Below, piece by piece: positions 13,999 to 20,810 of a stretch of DNA of 30,213 nucleotides. Every line of letters begins with the position of its first letter. The first letter of the stretch is position 1. The notes beneath the pieces are model-generated. The model searched no databases. It saw nothing but the letters and a program-made list of their open reading frames with translations, and had not been told where the DNA came from. This stretch comes from a virus: the IMG/VR virus record IMGVR_UViG_3300005939_000028, positions 1 through 30,213 of that record. One strand, 5' to 3'. The translations under genes and the position numbers were made by a program.

Positions 13999-15081
13999 AT
14001 GGATAACAAACTTAGTAAGATAGAAAAGTTCATGGCGAAAGCTAATAAGAAGATGAAAAAGGAATATGGTGCTAACGTATTATATTCTGGTGATGGTGTA
14101 GGAAATTTCTCACCCTATAGAACTGGATTTCCAACTATTGATAATGTAAATAGTGGTATAGGAGGCTTCCCTAGAGGTGGAGTCACTCTCATACATGGAT
14201 TGGAGAGTACGGGCAAGACCACGCTCGTATTAGAGGCTATTAAATATAATATGTCAATCAATCCAGACAGCACAGCATTTTATTTGGATGTTGAAAACGC
14301 ATTAACAGAAGACTTTTTGGAATTTAAAGGAATTGATTCAAGTAGAATTACTTTATCATCACTTAATACCGAGGACGGACTAACCTTAGCGAAGGATGCC
14401 ATTGCTGAAAATGTTTATGATATTCTTGTGATTGACTCGCTTGCAAAGCTGGATTCAAAGAATATGATTGAAGGTGATATGGGTGATAAGAAACAAAGAA
14501 ATCAGAGAGCCAGAATTATAACTGAATTTTTAAGGTTTATAACTTATACATTACGTAACTCAAACACAGCACTAATACTGATTAATCAAGAGATTGAAAA
14601 TCAAGATAGAAAAAATAAGTTTGAGCCAAAAACTGTTTTACCATGCGGTAAACAACAAGTATTTTCCGCTAATTTAAGGCTTCAAATAACCAGACAGAAG
14701 CGAATTAATAAGACCGTAGATAAATTGAAAATCCCAGTTGGTTATGTAGCAAGAATTGTTTCATTGAAGAATAAAATATCCAAGAATGAACGAGCAGTAA
14801 CTACAATTTCCTGTTTATATGACAGGGGTTTCATTAGAGAAATCTCACATATTGATTATCTGATGATGACAGGGGTTATTGAGAAAACTGGAAAGTTGTA
14901 TAAATTCAAGAACTCTGAATATTACCCAGACCCATTTAAAACGGGCGAGGTTATGGAAATTCTTAGTAGTATCCAAGATATGATGGGCGTTAATGTATTG
15001 GAACTTGCTCAAGAAACTGCTGATATTGAATTCGAAACAGATAAGGATATAGAGGTAGTTGATGACGATGAAGAAGATTGA
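13999..15081 (+). CDS. RecA/UvsX-type recombinase, 360 aa
   Basis: This enzyme forms filaments on single-stranded DNA and drives strand exchange, which starts recombination-dependent replication. Walker A is GLESTGKTT (67-75), the catalytic Glu lies in YLDVENAL (Glu99), and Walker B is ILVIDSL (142-148). A Q-rich L2-like region and a basic patch follow at about 190-230. The C-terminus is acidic (DDDEED), as in RecA proteins. The start is the ATG at 13999, 8 bases after AGGA; an in-frame TTG at 13993 has no ribosome site. Transcription must come through the terminator at 13952 or from a promoter inside the SSB gene. The stop overlaps the following methyltransferase by 20 nt. Confidence 0.93.
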   Translation: MDNKLSKIEKFMAKANKKMKKEYGANVLYSGDGVGNFSPYRTGFPTIDNVNSGIGGFPRGGVTLIHGLESTGKTTLVLEAIKYNMSINPDSTAFYLDVENALTEDFLEFKGIDSSRITLSSLNTEDGLTLAKDAIAENVYDILVIDSLAKLDSKNMIEGDMGDKKQRNQRARIITEFLRFITYTLRNSNTALILINQEIENQDRKNKFEPKTVLPCGKQQVFSANLRLQITRQKRINKTVDKLKIPVGYVARIVSLKNKISKNERAVTTISCLYDRGFIREISHIDYLMMTGVIEKTGKLYKFKNSEYYPDPFKTGEVMEILSSIQDMMGVNVLELAQETADIEFETDKDIEVVDDDEED

Positions 15082-16162
15082 TTTAACCAAAGATTTGAAT
15101 AGATGTTTTGGAAATAATATCGAAATTTTGAAATCAATTCCAGATAATTCTATTGATTGTTGTGTTACAAGTCCTCCCTATTATGGGCTTCGTTCATACT
15201 TGGATGATGACGACCCTAAGAAGGTAGATGAAATAGGCTTAGAAGAAAGCCCTGATGCTTACATAGCCAGAATGGTAGCTTTATATTCTGAGATTAGAAG
15301 AACTTTAAAGCCAGAAGGAACTTGTTTTATTAATATCGGTGATTCATATTATAATTATCGTGGTGGAAAAGGTCAGGCTTTAACCAAACAAACATCATCT
15401 AAGACTAAGCAGGATTTACCAGATAAATGTGCTAGAAGAGCCAATAAGCATGAAGGTTTAAAAGAGAAAGATTTAATCGGTATTCCTTGGATGCTTGCTT
15501 TTGCTTTAAGGGCTGATGGTTGGTATCTCAGACAAGAAATCATTTGGGCTAAGGCGTGTTCAGGAATTCATCGTGGTGGAACTGTGATGCCTGAAAGTTG
15601 TAAGGATAGATTTGTTCGGTCTCATGAGCAAGTATTTCTTTTAACTAAAAATAGTCATTACTTTTTTGATATAGATGCAATTGCTGAAAAACAGGCTGAG
15701 TGTTCATTGAATAGAGCATTTTCCAATAATCATATGGAGAAGCGTAAAGGGATTGGTGATGAACAGTATTCAATTAGTGGTAAATCTCAGGCAAAGAGCT
15801 ATGAGAAGCTTAGAAAGAAGATTGAGTCGGGTGAAGAAATCACTAGAAATCGAAGAAGTGTATGGACTATAAATACTAGACCTTCTAAGATATCTCACTT
15901 TGCTTCATATCCAGCAGAACTAATTGAGCCTATGATACTCTCAGGATGCCCTGTTGGTGGAATTGTATTAGACCCATTTGCAGGAACAGGAACTACTGGT
16001 ATTGTTGCAAATCTCCATGGAAGAAAGGCGTTGTTGTTAGAATTGAACGATGAATATAAGCCATTATATAAAAAGCGACTTGCTGAAATCACCAAACAGC
16101 ATGCTAGTGATGGTAAAGAAACAGTTGCAGGAAAGATTGTAAAGAAAAAGAAGTTGTTCTAA
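15062..16162 (+). CDS. DNA methyltransferase, N4-cytosine/N6-adenine, TSPPY type
   Basis: It transfers methyl from S-adenosylmethionine to an exocyclic base nitrogen. Catalytic motif IV TSPPY is at 36-40, followed by YGLRSY and a GLEESPDAY segment typical of this group. SAM-binding motif I DPFAGTGTT is near 304-312. Motif IV before motif I makes it a beta-class enzyme. The order and C-terminal basic tail (KKKKLF) look complete. TSPPY is often found in N4-cytosine enzymes, but target base and sequence cannot be told. No restriction gene is adjacent, so it probably protects phage DNA or regulates. Starts at 15062 or 15068 are both in frame after GAGGTAG. Confidence 0.9.
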   Translation: MTMKKIDLTKDLNRCFGNNIEILKSIPDNSIDCCVTSPPYYGLRSYLDDDDPKKVDEIGLEESPDAYIARMVALYSEIRRTLKPEGTCFINIGDSYYNYRGGKGQALTKQTSSKTKQDLPDKCARRANKHEGLKEKDLIGIPWMLAFALRADGWYLRQEIIWAKACSGIHRGGTVMPESCKDRFVRSHEQVFLLTKNSHYFFDIDAIAEKQAECSLNRAFSNNHMEKRKGIGDEQYSISGKSQAKSYEKLRKKIESGEEITRNRRSVWTINTRPSKISHFASYPAELIEPMILSGCPVGGIVLDPFAGTGTTGIVANLHGRKALLLELNDEYKPLYKKRLAEITKQHASDGKETVAGKIVKKKKLF

Positions 16163-16230
16163 TGCTTTTCGTATTAGCATTTGCATTAGGATATGTAGCA
16201 GGTTTGATTACAAGGGAGTATATTGAATGA
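16162..16230 (+). CDS. Hydrophobic microprotein, 22 aa
   Basis: The ATG overlaps the methyltransferase stop (TAATG) and the frame ends at TGA 16228, which overlaps the next ATG. The peptide (MLFVLAFALGYVAGLITREY then IE) is one membrane-spanning helix with a charged end. Overlaps on both sides are the usual sign of translational coupling. Function unknown; membrane microproteins in phages sometimes act in exclusion or lysis control. Confidence 0.5.
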   Translation: MLFVLAFALGYVAGLITREYIE

Positions 16231-16310
16231 ATATATATGCAGTGAGAACTGAAATGCTTGACATGACAGCGAAACAATGGGCTGATTTTCGTGTAGTGTT
16301 CGGTTCTTAA
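16227..16310 (+). CDS. Microprotein, 27 aa
   Basis: The ATG overlaps the previous TGA (ATGA), and GGGAG at 16214-16218 is well placed. The peptide starts MNIYAVRTEMLDM and has no recognisable motif. Support comes only from the overlap and ribosome site. Confidence 0.4.
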   Translation: MNIYAVRTEMLDMTAKQWADFRVVFGS

Positions 16311-16311
16311 G

Positions 16312-16362
16312 ATGTTATTAAAACGAATGTTCCGATATTCTTTGAGTGTATTGGATTGGTGA
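16312..16362 (+). CDS. Very short ORF, 16 aa, possible coupling peptide
   Basis: A 16-codon frame (MLLKRMFRYSLSVLDW) starts one base after the previous stop and ends at a TGA that overlaps the GTG of the next gene. It may serve to carry ribosomes to that GTG, which has no ribosome site of its own. It is too short for coding statistics. Confidence 0.25.
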   Translation: MLLKRMFRYSLSVLDW

Positions 16363-16619
16363 GTAGTCATAGTGCGGTTACTAACGATGCTGAAAATGAA
16401 TTCATGAAAGAATTATATGAGTATGAGCGTAGTCAAAGACGCTATATAATGGTTGGTGAAGCGGATGCACATACTCCACAACGCTTCTGGTCATGGGCTG
16501 TTTGTAACTATGAAGAAATGAAAGAACTTAAAGAACATGGATATTCTGAAAGTAAGAACCGACAATATTTAAACAAACAGCAACGAGAATACTTAGACGA
16601 AAATAAACCAAAGGAATAA
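16359..16619 (+). CDS. Unknown small protein, 86 aa
   Basis: The frame is open from a GTG at 16359 (a TTG at 16356 is also possible), overlapping the preceding TGA; the first internal ATG is at residue 16. I do not recognise it. The N-terminal third is acidic, the middle has RFWSWAVCNYEEMKEL with a Trp pair, and the C-terminal third is rich in charged residues and Gln (NKQQREYLDENKPKE). It looks soluble and helical. It is one of a string of small genes between two methyltransferases. Confidence 0.6.
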   Translation: MSSHSAVTNDAENEFMKELYEYERSQRRYIMVGEADAHTPQRFWSWAVCNYEEMKELKEHGYSESKNRQYLNKQQREYLDENKPKE

Positions 16620-16625
16620 AATATA

Positions 16626-16760
16626 ATGAGTAGACATAAATTAATAATGCATTTTCATTGTTCAAAATTGCGTAGTATTGTTTTTGACCTAGAGAAGATT
16701 GCAGTGCGTGTATCAAAGGGGCTTGCCGATAAAATTGAAGTTCTTAGGATGAAAGTATAA
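16626..16760 (+). CDS. Unknown basic microprotein, 44 aa
   Basis: A frame from ATG 16626 to TAA 16758 fills the gap between two neighbouring genes. The stop overlaps the ATG of the next gene (TAATG). The product is basic and amphipathic (starts MSRHKLIMHFHCSKLRSIVF, ends EVLRMKV). No clear ribosome site is present. Function unknown; the perfect junction with the next gene is the main support. Confidence 0.45.
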   Translation: MSRHKLIMHFHCSKLRSIVFDLEKIAVRVSKGLADKIEVLRMKV

Positions 16761-17089
16761 TGCAAGTAGTTTTACAAAAAGAGCATCAACATGTAATTGA
16801 TATAGAGTTCAATCAAATGGAAGCATATTTATTGAAATATTTAAAACTACCTAATCGTAATTTATATGTTCATGCTATGTATAGAATTCCCTTGGTGAAG
16901 GAGTTGCTATTAGAACTACGAAAGCTTTATAGAAAGCTTGATTTCGATGTAGATATGTTTAGTGGAATATTTGTCAAAAATATATTCACTGTAAGTAAAT
17001 TGGGCGAGCCTTTGATTATCGTTGAGTATGAGGAATTGGCAAAATTTGAAAGACATATAAATTATATCAAAAGTCGTGAACTTGGATGA
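16760..17089 (+). CDS. Unknown protein, 109 aa
   Basis: I do not recognise this protein. It starts at an ATG overlapping the stop of the 44-aa ORF, and its TGA overlaps the ATG of the second methyltransferase (ATGA). It looks mixed alpha/beta and soluble, with a Leu/Lys/Arg-rich helix (about residues 45-65) and no Cys, signal or membrane segment. Its tight coupling to the methyltransferase might indicate a specificity or accessory subunit, but this is only context. Confidence 0.65.
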   Translation: MQVVLQKEHQHVIDIEFNQMEAYLLKYLKLPNRNLYVHAMYRIPLVKELLLELRKLYRKLDFDVDMFSGIFVKNIFTVSKLGEPLIIVEYEELAKFERHINYIKSRELG

Positions 17090-17805
17090 AGAATATACAG
17101 ATGTTTAATTGTGACTGCATGGAATTGTTCAAAAAGCTTAAATCTGAAAGCATTGACTGTTTCGTATCAGACCCTCCATATAAAATTGTCTCAGGTGGTC
17201 AGGGAAAGGGCGATAATTTATGTGGTGGTATGTTGAAGCCTATTGCCGATAGGAATGATGATGGTGATGGTCTCAGGGCTGGTAAACTATTTAAGCATGT
17301 TGATATAGAATTCAAGACATGGCTACCAGAAGTTTATAGGGTGCTTAAAAATGGAACTGATGCATATATCATGACTAATGCTAGAAACCTTGTAGATTTA
17401 CAGATTGAAGCCGAAAAGGTGGGCTTTAAGTTTCATAATATTCTTGTATGGGATAAGGGAAATGCAACGCCTAATCGATGGTATATGCAGGGTTTAGAGT
17501 TCATTTTATATATGTATAAACCGCCAGCTAAAAATATTAATAATATGGGAACTAAGAACATATTCAGAATAGCAAACGTAAGAAATAAAATTCACCCAAC
17601 TGAAAAGCCTGTAAGATTGATGAAGATACTTATAGAGAACTCAACGAATGTTGGGGATATCGTATTGGACCCATTTGCTGGTAGTGCATCTACATTAATT
17701 TCATGCCAAGAGTCCGATAGAAGATTTATAGGAAGTGAAATTGATAAAATCTTCTACGATAGGGCGAATGAGCGAAGGAACAACAATCGAAGAAAATTAT
17801 TCTAA
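17086..17805 (+). CDS. DNA adenine methyltransferase, DPPY type, 239 aa
   Basis: Motif IV is SDPPYK (28-33), the form typical of N6-adenine methyltransferases; SAM motif I DPFAGSAS is at 195-202, so this is a beta-class enzyme like the one at 15062 but only distantly related. A HPTEKP segment precedes motif I, as is common in phage and prophage enzymes of this type. The length is near the minimum for the family and the target-recognition region (about 33-90, glycine-rich) is short. No restriction partner is nearby. The gene ends its transcript just before a new promoter at 17809. Confidence 0.9.
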   Translation: MKNIQMFNCDCMELFKKLKSESIDCFVSDPPYKIVSGGQGKGDNLCGGMLKPIADRNDDGDGLRAGKLFKHVDIEFKTWLPEVYRVLKNGTDAYIMTNARNLVDLQIEAEKVGFKFHNILVWDKGNATPNRWYMQGLEFILYMYKPPAKNINNMGTKNIFRIANVRNKIHPTEKPVRLMKILIENSTNVGDIVLDPFAGSASTLISCQESDRRFIGSEIDKIFYDRANERRNNNRRKLF

Positions 17806-17808
17806 CCC

Positions 17809-17837
17809 TTGACAATACATACAGAATGTTATAAAAT
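17809..17837 (+). promoter_or_regulatory. Sigma-A-type promoter for the recombination gene cluster
   Basis: TTGACA (17809-17814), 17 bases and TAAAAT (17832-17837) start three bases after the methyltransferase stop. The downstream sequence GTATTGAAAGGA is shared with the promoter at 20760, ribosome site included. Confidence 0.8.
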
Positions 17838-17858
17838 GGTATTGAAAGGAGAAAAATA

Positions 17859-17984
17859 ATGGATTTCATTGTTGATAATTTAAAACCTATAACTGTAATG
17901 CTTGGTTGGATTTATCTATTTTTTATATATCTGATATGTAAAATATTTATGACTGATAGTATTAAGAGTGGTGATATACGTTGA
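17859..17984 (+). CDS. Single-pass membrane microprotein, 41 aa
   Basis: The ATG follows AAGGAG at the usual distance and is the first start after a strong promoter. Residues about 12-32 (VMLGWIYLFFIYLICKIFM) form one clear transmembrane helix, with an acidic N-terminus and a basic C-terminus. The TGA overlaps the TTG of the next gene. The strong promoter and ribosome site imply high expression. Function unknown; such proteins can be exclusion, lysis-control or membrane-anchoring factors. Confidence 0.65.
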   Translation: MDFIVDNLKPITVMLGWIYLFFIYLICKIFMTDSIKSGDIR

Positions 17985-18676
17985 TTAATGTTGGTTACAA
18001 AGCTAGATATGATAACTTTGCTCAAAAGCGTCTATTCCTGAATTGTCCAGTTGATACGGATGATTATGGAGAATCTAAATATGTGCGAACTATTAGAAGT
18101 GCCTTGGAAATCTGCGACCTTGGAATAATAGTCACAGTGGAGCAGATACCAGCTACTAATATGAACGTCTATAAATATAAAATTAATGAATTTCCATCAT
18201 ACTCTTTTATAAGTAGATTGCGTGACATTACAACGTATGGAAATGCATCATCTAGGAATATATTACACATTTTATCAACCGCAATTACTAATCATCTTGG
18301 TTCAGCATATGAACAAGAATTGGGTTGTCAGTTCCAAGTAAGCGTTGAGGAATGTCAATCATCCGCTATAGATATCGGAAAGCGGTTGTTGGAGCAAGCC
18401 GAAATTCATTTTATCAAAACATTGACAAATCTAATATATAGAAGAGCTGTTCTACCAGCGATTGCCAGACAGATAGTTATGTATACTGAACGATATTTTA
18501 CAAGTAGGTCTCATGCATATCAAAACGTAGATGAATTTGGAAATCCACATTTATTTACATGTGGATTTGACTTTGGTAACTCAGCTGATAATATATGTTC
18601 CATGATTGGCGGTTGGAATATCGATTCCGATGGAAATGGAGAATTTGAAAATATTAATATTCGGGGGGAATGGTGA
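17981..18676 (+). CDS. Unknown protein, 231 aa
   Basis: No family recognised. The start is TTG overlapping the previous stop (TTGA), read after AGAGTGGTG. The sequence looks like a soluble alpha/beta protein. It has several Cys scattered without zinc-type spacing, a helical middle (about 85-165) with LLEQAEIHFIKTLTNLIYRR, and an acidic, glycine- and asparagine-rich end (DSDGNGEFENINIRGEW). It sits before the RuvC-like resolvase in a recombination operon, so a DNA-metabolism role is possible, but nothing in the sequence shows it. Confidence 0.7.
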   Translation: MINVGYKARYDNFAQKRLFLNCPVDTDDYGESKYVRTIRSALEICDLGIIVTVEQIPATNMNVYKYKINEFPSYSFISRLRDITTYGNASSRNILHILSTAITNHLGSAYEQELGCQFQVSVEECQSSAIDIGKRLLEQAEIHFIKTLTNLIYRRAVLPAIARQIVMYTERYFTSRSHAYQNVDEFGNPHLFTCGFDFGNSADNICSMIGGWNIDSDGNGEFENINIRGEW

Positions 18677-18849
18677 AAAAAGAATTAGTTGTTAAAATCG
18701 AAAAGAACTTGAAGCGCATGGATTTGCCAGCGCATAGAAAAAGTATAACTTCTGACAAAGCAATTCAGTGGCTTAAAAAGAATTTATCTTTTAAGAACTC
18801 AGAACATAGAGTCTATAAAGAAACTATAAGTATGTTGGGGGAATTATAA
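18670..18849 (+). CDS. Small basic protein, 59 aa
   Basis: The frame starts at ATG 18670, or GTG 18673, which is better placed after GGGGGG (18663-18668). It overlaps the previous gene's stop, and its TAA overlaps the resolvase ATG. The product (starts MVKKELVVKIEKNLKRMDLP) is rich in Lys and Arg with a central Trp, and is likely helical. Basic charge suggests nucleic-acid contact. Both overlaps make the frame credible. Confidence 0.6.
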   Translation: MVKKELVVKIEKNLKRMDLPAHRKSITSDKAIQWLKKNLSFKNSEHRVYKETISMLGEL

Positions 18850-19433
18850 TGATTTATATTGGTGTTGACCCAGGACTTACAGGTGCTATATGTGCCATTG
18901 ATGATGATGATAATGTACTTCTCAAGATGCAAACGCCATTGAATGGTAAGAAAGAAATTGATTGTAGAATTATTGCCATACAAATTCAGAAGTTGAAAAG
19001 AAACTCCAGTGGAAAAGTTTTTGGAGTTCTCGAAAATGTTGGAGCAATGCCAGGACAGGGCGTAGTCGCAATGTTCACTTTCGGTCATGCGGTTGGAGAA
19101 GTTAAAGCAACTTTGAAAATTATGACAGTTCCATTTCAAGAGGTAACTCCTCAAACATGGAAAGCTGAAATTTTAAAAGGTCTTCCATGGAAAGCTCAGA
19201 CAACTAGATATAAAGCAGATAAGAAGCTTACAGATGAAGAAAATTCGGCTGTTAGAAAAGCATTAGCTTCTAAGAACAGACAAGCCAAAAAGAAAGCCAA
19301 GCTAGTTTCATGTGAATTCATTTCTAAGCGGTTTCCTAGCCTTGATATACATATGGGTAGTAAAAACCCTAATGATGGAATAACCGATGCCTTGTGTATG
19401 GCTCTCTACGCCAGATTTCTACAAAGGGGATAG
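18849..19433 (+). CDS. RuvC-like Holliday junction resolvase / RNase H-fold nuclease, 194 aa
   Basis: RuvC-fold enzymes cut four-way or branched DNA. Residues 3-13 (YIGVDPGLTGA) hold the first catalytic Asp (Asp7); VLENVGAMPGQG has the second acidic residue (Glu62); NPNDGITDALCMALY at the C-terminus carries the last pair (Asp176, Asp180). This D-E-D-D set and the order match RuvC. A 45-residue basic insertion (about 110-155, rich in Lys) before the last motif is longer than in host RuvC and may bind DNA. It opens the group of recombination nucleases. It probably resolves recombination intermediates before packaging, replacing T4 endonuclease VII. Confidence 0.88.
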   Translation: MIYIGVDPGLTGAICAIDDDDNVLLKMQTPLNGKKEIDCRIIAIQIQKLKRNSSGKVFGVLENVGAMPGQGVVAMFTFGHAVGEVKATLKIMTVPFQEVTPQTWKAEILKGLPWKAQTTRYKADKKLTDEENSAVRKALASKNRQAKKKAKLVSCEFISKRFPSLDIHMGSKNPNDGITDALCMALYARFLQRG

Positions 19434-19434
19434 T

Positions 19435-20763
19435 ATGCTAAAAGAGATTCATATTCAGAATTTCCAATCTCATGTAAATAGTAAGATAAAATTGAATAAG
19501 CATGTAAATGTTATATCGGGATTATCTGATTCTGGTAAGTCGGCAATCATCAGATTAATTAGATGTATACTCTTGCGTGAAACTTATTATCTAACACATG
19601 GTTCCGCAAAAGGCAAGTCAACTTTAATATTCGATGACTGTGAAATATCAAGAGAATTTATAAGCACCAAAGTAAAGAAGTGTCCAAGTTGTAAAGACCC
19701 AATTGAGCGATATGAGCAGGTTTGTGAGAATTGTGGACATATCATTGGTGTTAAAACTAGTTCAGATATAACAACAATTGATACAGTAGAATATACAAAA
19801 TTTGGTAGAGATATGCCAGAAGAAATCAAAGAGAAAACCAAAATCTATCCAGTTAAATTTGTGAATGAACTAGTCAATATCAATATGTCAGCACAATTCG
19901 ATGATATGTTCTTTATCGGGAACTCATATAACGGCAGTATGCGAAATAAGATGATATCTGGACTAATCCCAGATGTTGATATTATCGATAAAGAAATTAA
20001 GTTGATGAATTCTGAGAAACACCAACTTAATACCGAGAATAGTATATCCAAGAAGCAAATAGAAAAAATTGATGCTGTGTTGGAACTCATTGGTAGCGAT
20101 ATGACTGATGTAGACAAGCTCAACGAAGATATTGAAAAGCTAAAATCCGATATAGAAACTTATGAAACTGAATTGGAAGCCATGAAATCGCTCAAGGTAT
20201 ATTTTGATAAATCTGAATCCCTACAGAAGATTAAATCGTTCATGGATGCTGGTGTTGATAGATTGAGTAAGGCTACAAGTGCTCTACATACAATCGAACA
20301 TACAAATACAAAACATATCATGCTTATAAATATATTGAGAGATATCAATTTATTGAACATTCTCAACGCAGATGTTCCAGAGCAATTGAATGTTCCAGAA
20401 AGTATGATAACTGATGTTTCGGATATCACCGATATGATTTTCACACTCAACGATATATCTGATGATATCGGTCGGCTTACCCTAATCGGTCAGAAAATTC
20501 CAACAGTTACATTTTCGAAAATCTATACAAGTATTAATAATTTGGATAATCTAACGATAGATAATGCAAAATTCAAATTATATAAAAAGACCATTGAAAA
20601 TGCTAAAGTAGAATTAACCAATACGGAATCTCTTGTTATTGGAAATAAAAATCAACAAATATTACTTAAAGAAACCTTCAAGAAAGACAATCCAAAGGCT
20701 TTCTGTCCAATTACAAAAGATATATACCATGATGAATGTTTAAAAAAGATTAATAAACCTTGA
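19435..20763 (+). CDS. N-terminal half of a split Rad50/SbcC-like ATPase, 442 aa
   Basis: Residues 1-45 show the SbcC/Rad50/RecF start: IHIQNFQSH, then Walker A GLSDSGKS (29-36). A four-cysteine zinc ribbon (Cys83, 86, 97, 100) is inserted within this ATPase lobe. A Q-loop-like segment NMSAQFDDMFFIGNS follows at about 155-170. The rest is coiled coil or helical, ending with FCPITKDIYHDECL, which may be the remnant of the zinc-hook tip. There is no signature, Walker B or H-loop; these are in the separate gene at 21945. The ATG follows AAGGGGA. The protein should pair with that gene product and with the nuclease at 20811. It corresponds to half of T4 gp46. Confidence 0.85.
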   Translation: MLKEIHIQNFQSHVNSKIKLNKHVNVISGLSDSGKSAIIRLIRCILLRETYYLTHGSAKGKSTLIFDDCEISREFISTKVKKCPSCKDPIERYEQVCENCGHIIGVKTSSDITTIDTVEYTKFGRDMPEEIKEKTKIYPVKFVNELVNINMSAQFDDMFFIGNSYNGSMRNKMISGLIPDVDIIDKEIKLMNSEKHQLNTENSISKKQIEKIDAVLELIGSDMTDVDKLNEDIEKLKSDIETYETELEAMKSLKVYFDKSESLQKIKSFMDAGVDRLSKATSALHTIEHTNTKHIMLINILRDINLLNILNADVPEQLNVPESMITDVSDITDMIFTLNDISDDIGRLTLIGQKIPTVTFSKIYTSINNLDNLTIDNAKFKLYKKTIENAKVELTNTESLVIGNKNQQILLKETFKKDNPKAFCPITKDIYHDECLKKINKP

Positions 20764-20788
20764 CAGGTGTAATAAAATGTAATAAAAT
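20760..20788 (+). promoter_or_regulatory. Sigma-A-type promoter overlapping the upstream stop codon
   Basis: TTGACA (20760-20765) includes the TGA stop of the preceding gene. After 17 bases comes TAAAAT (20783-20788). The spacer and -10 box contain the 10-mer TGTAATAAAA twice in tandem (20768-20777, 20778-20787), giving a second possible -10. The downstream GTATTGAAAGGA matches the promoter at 17809. Confidence 0.75.
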
Positions 20789-20810
20789 AGTATTGAAAGG
20801 AATAAAACAA

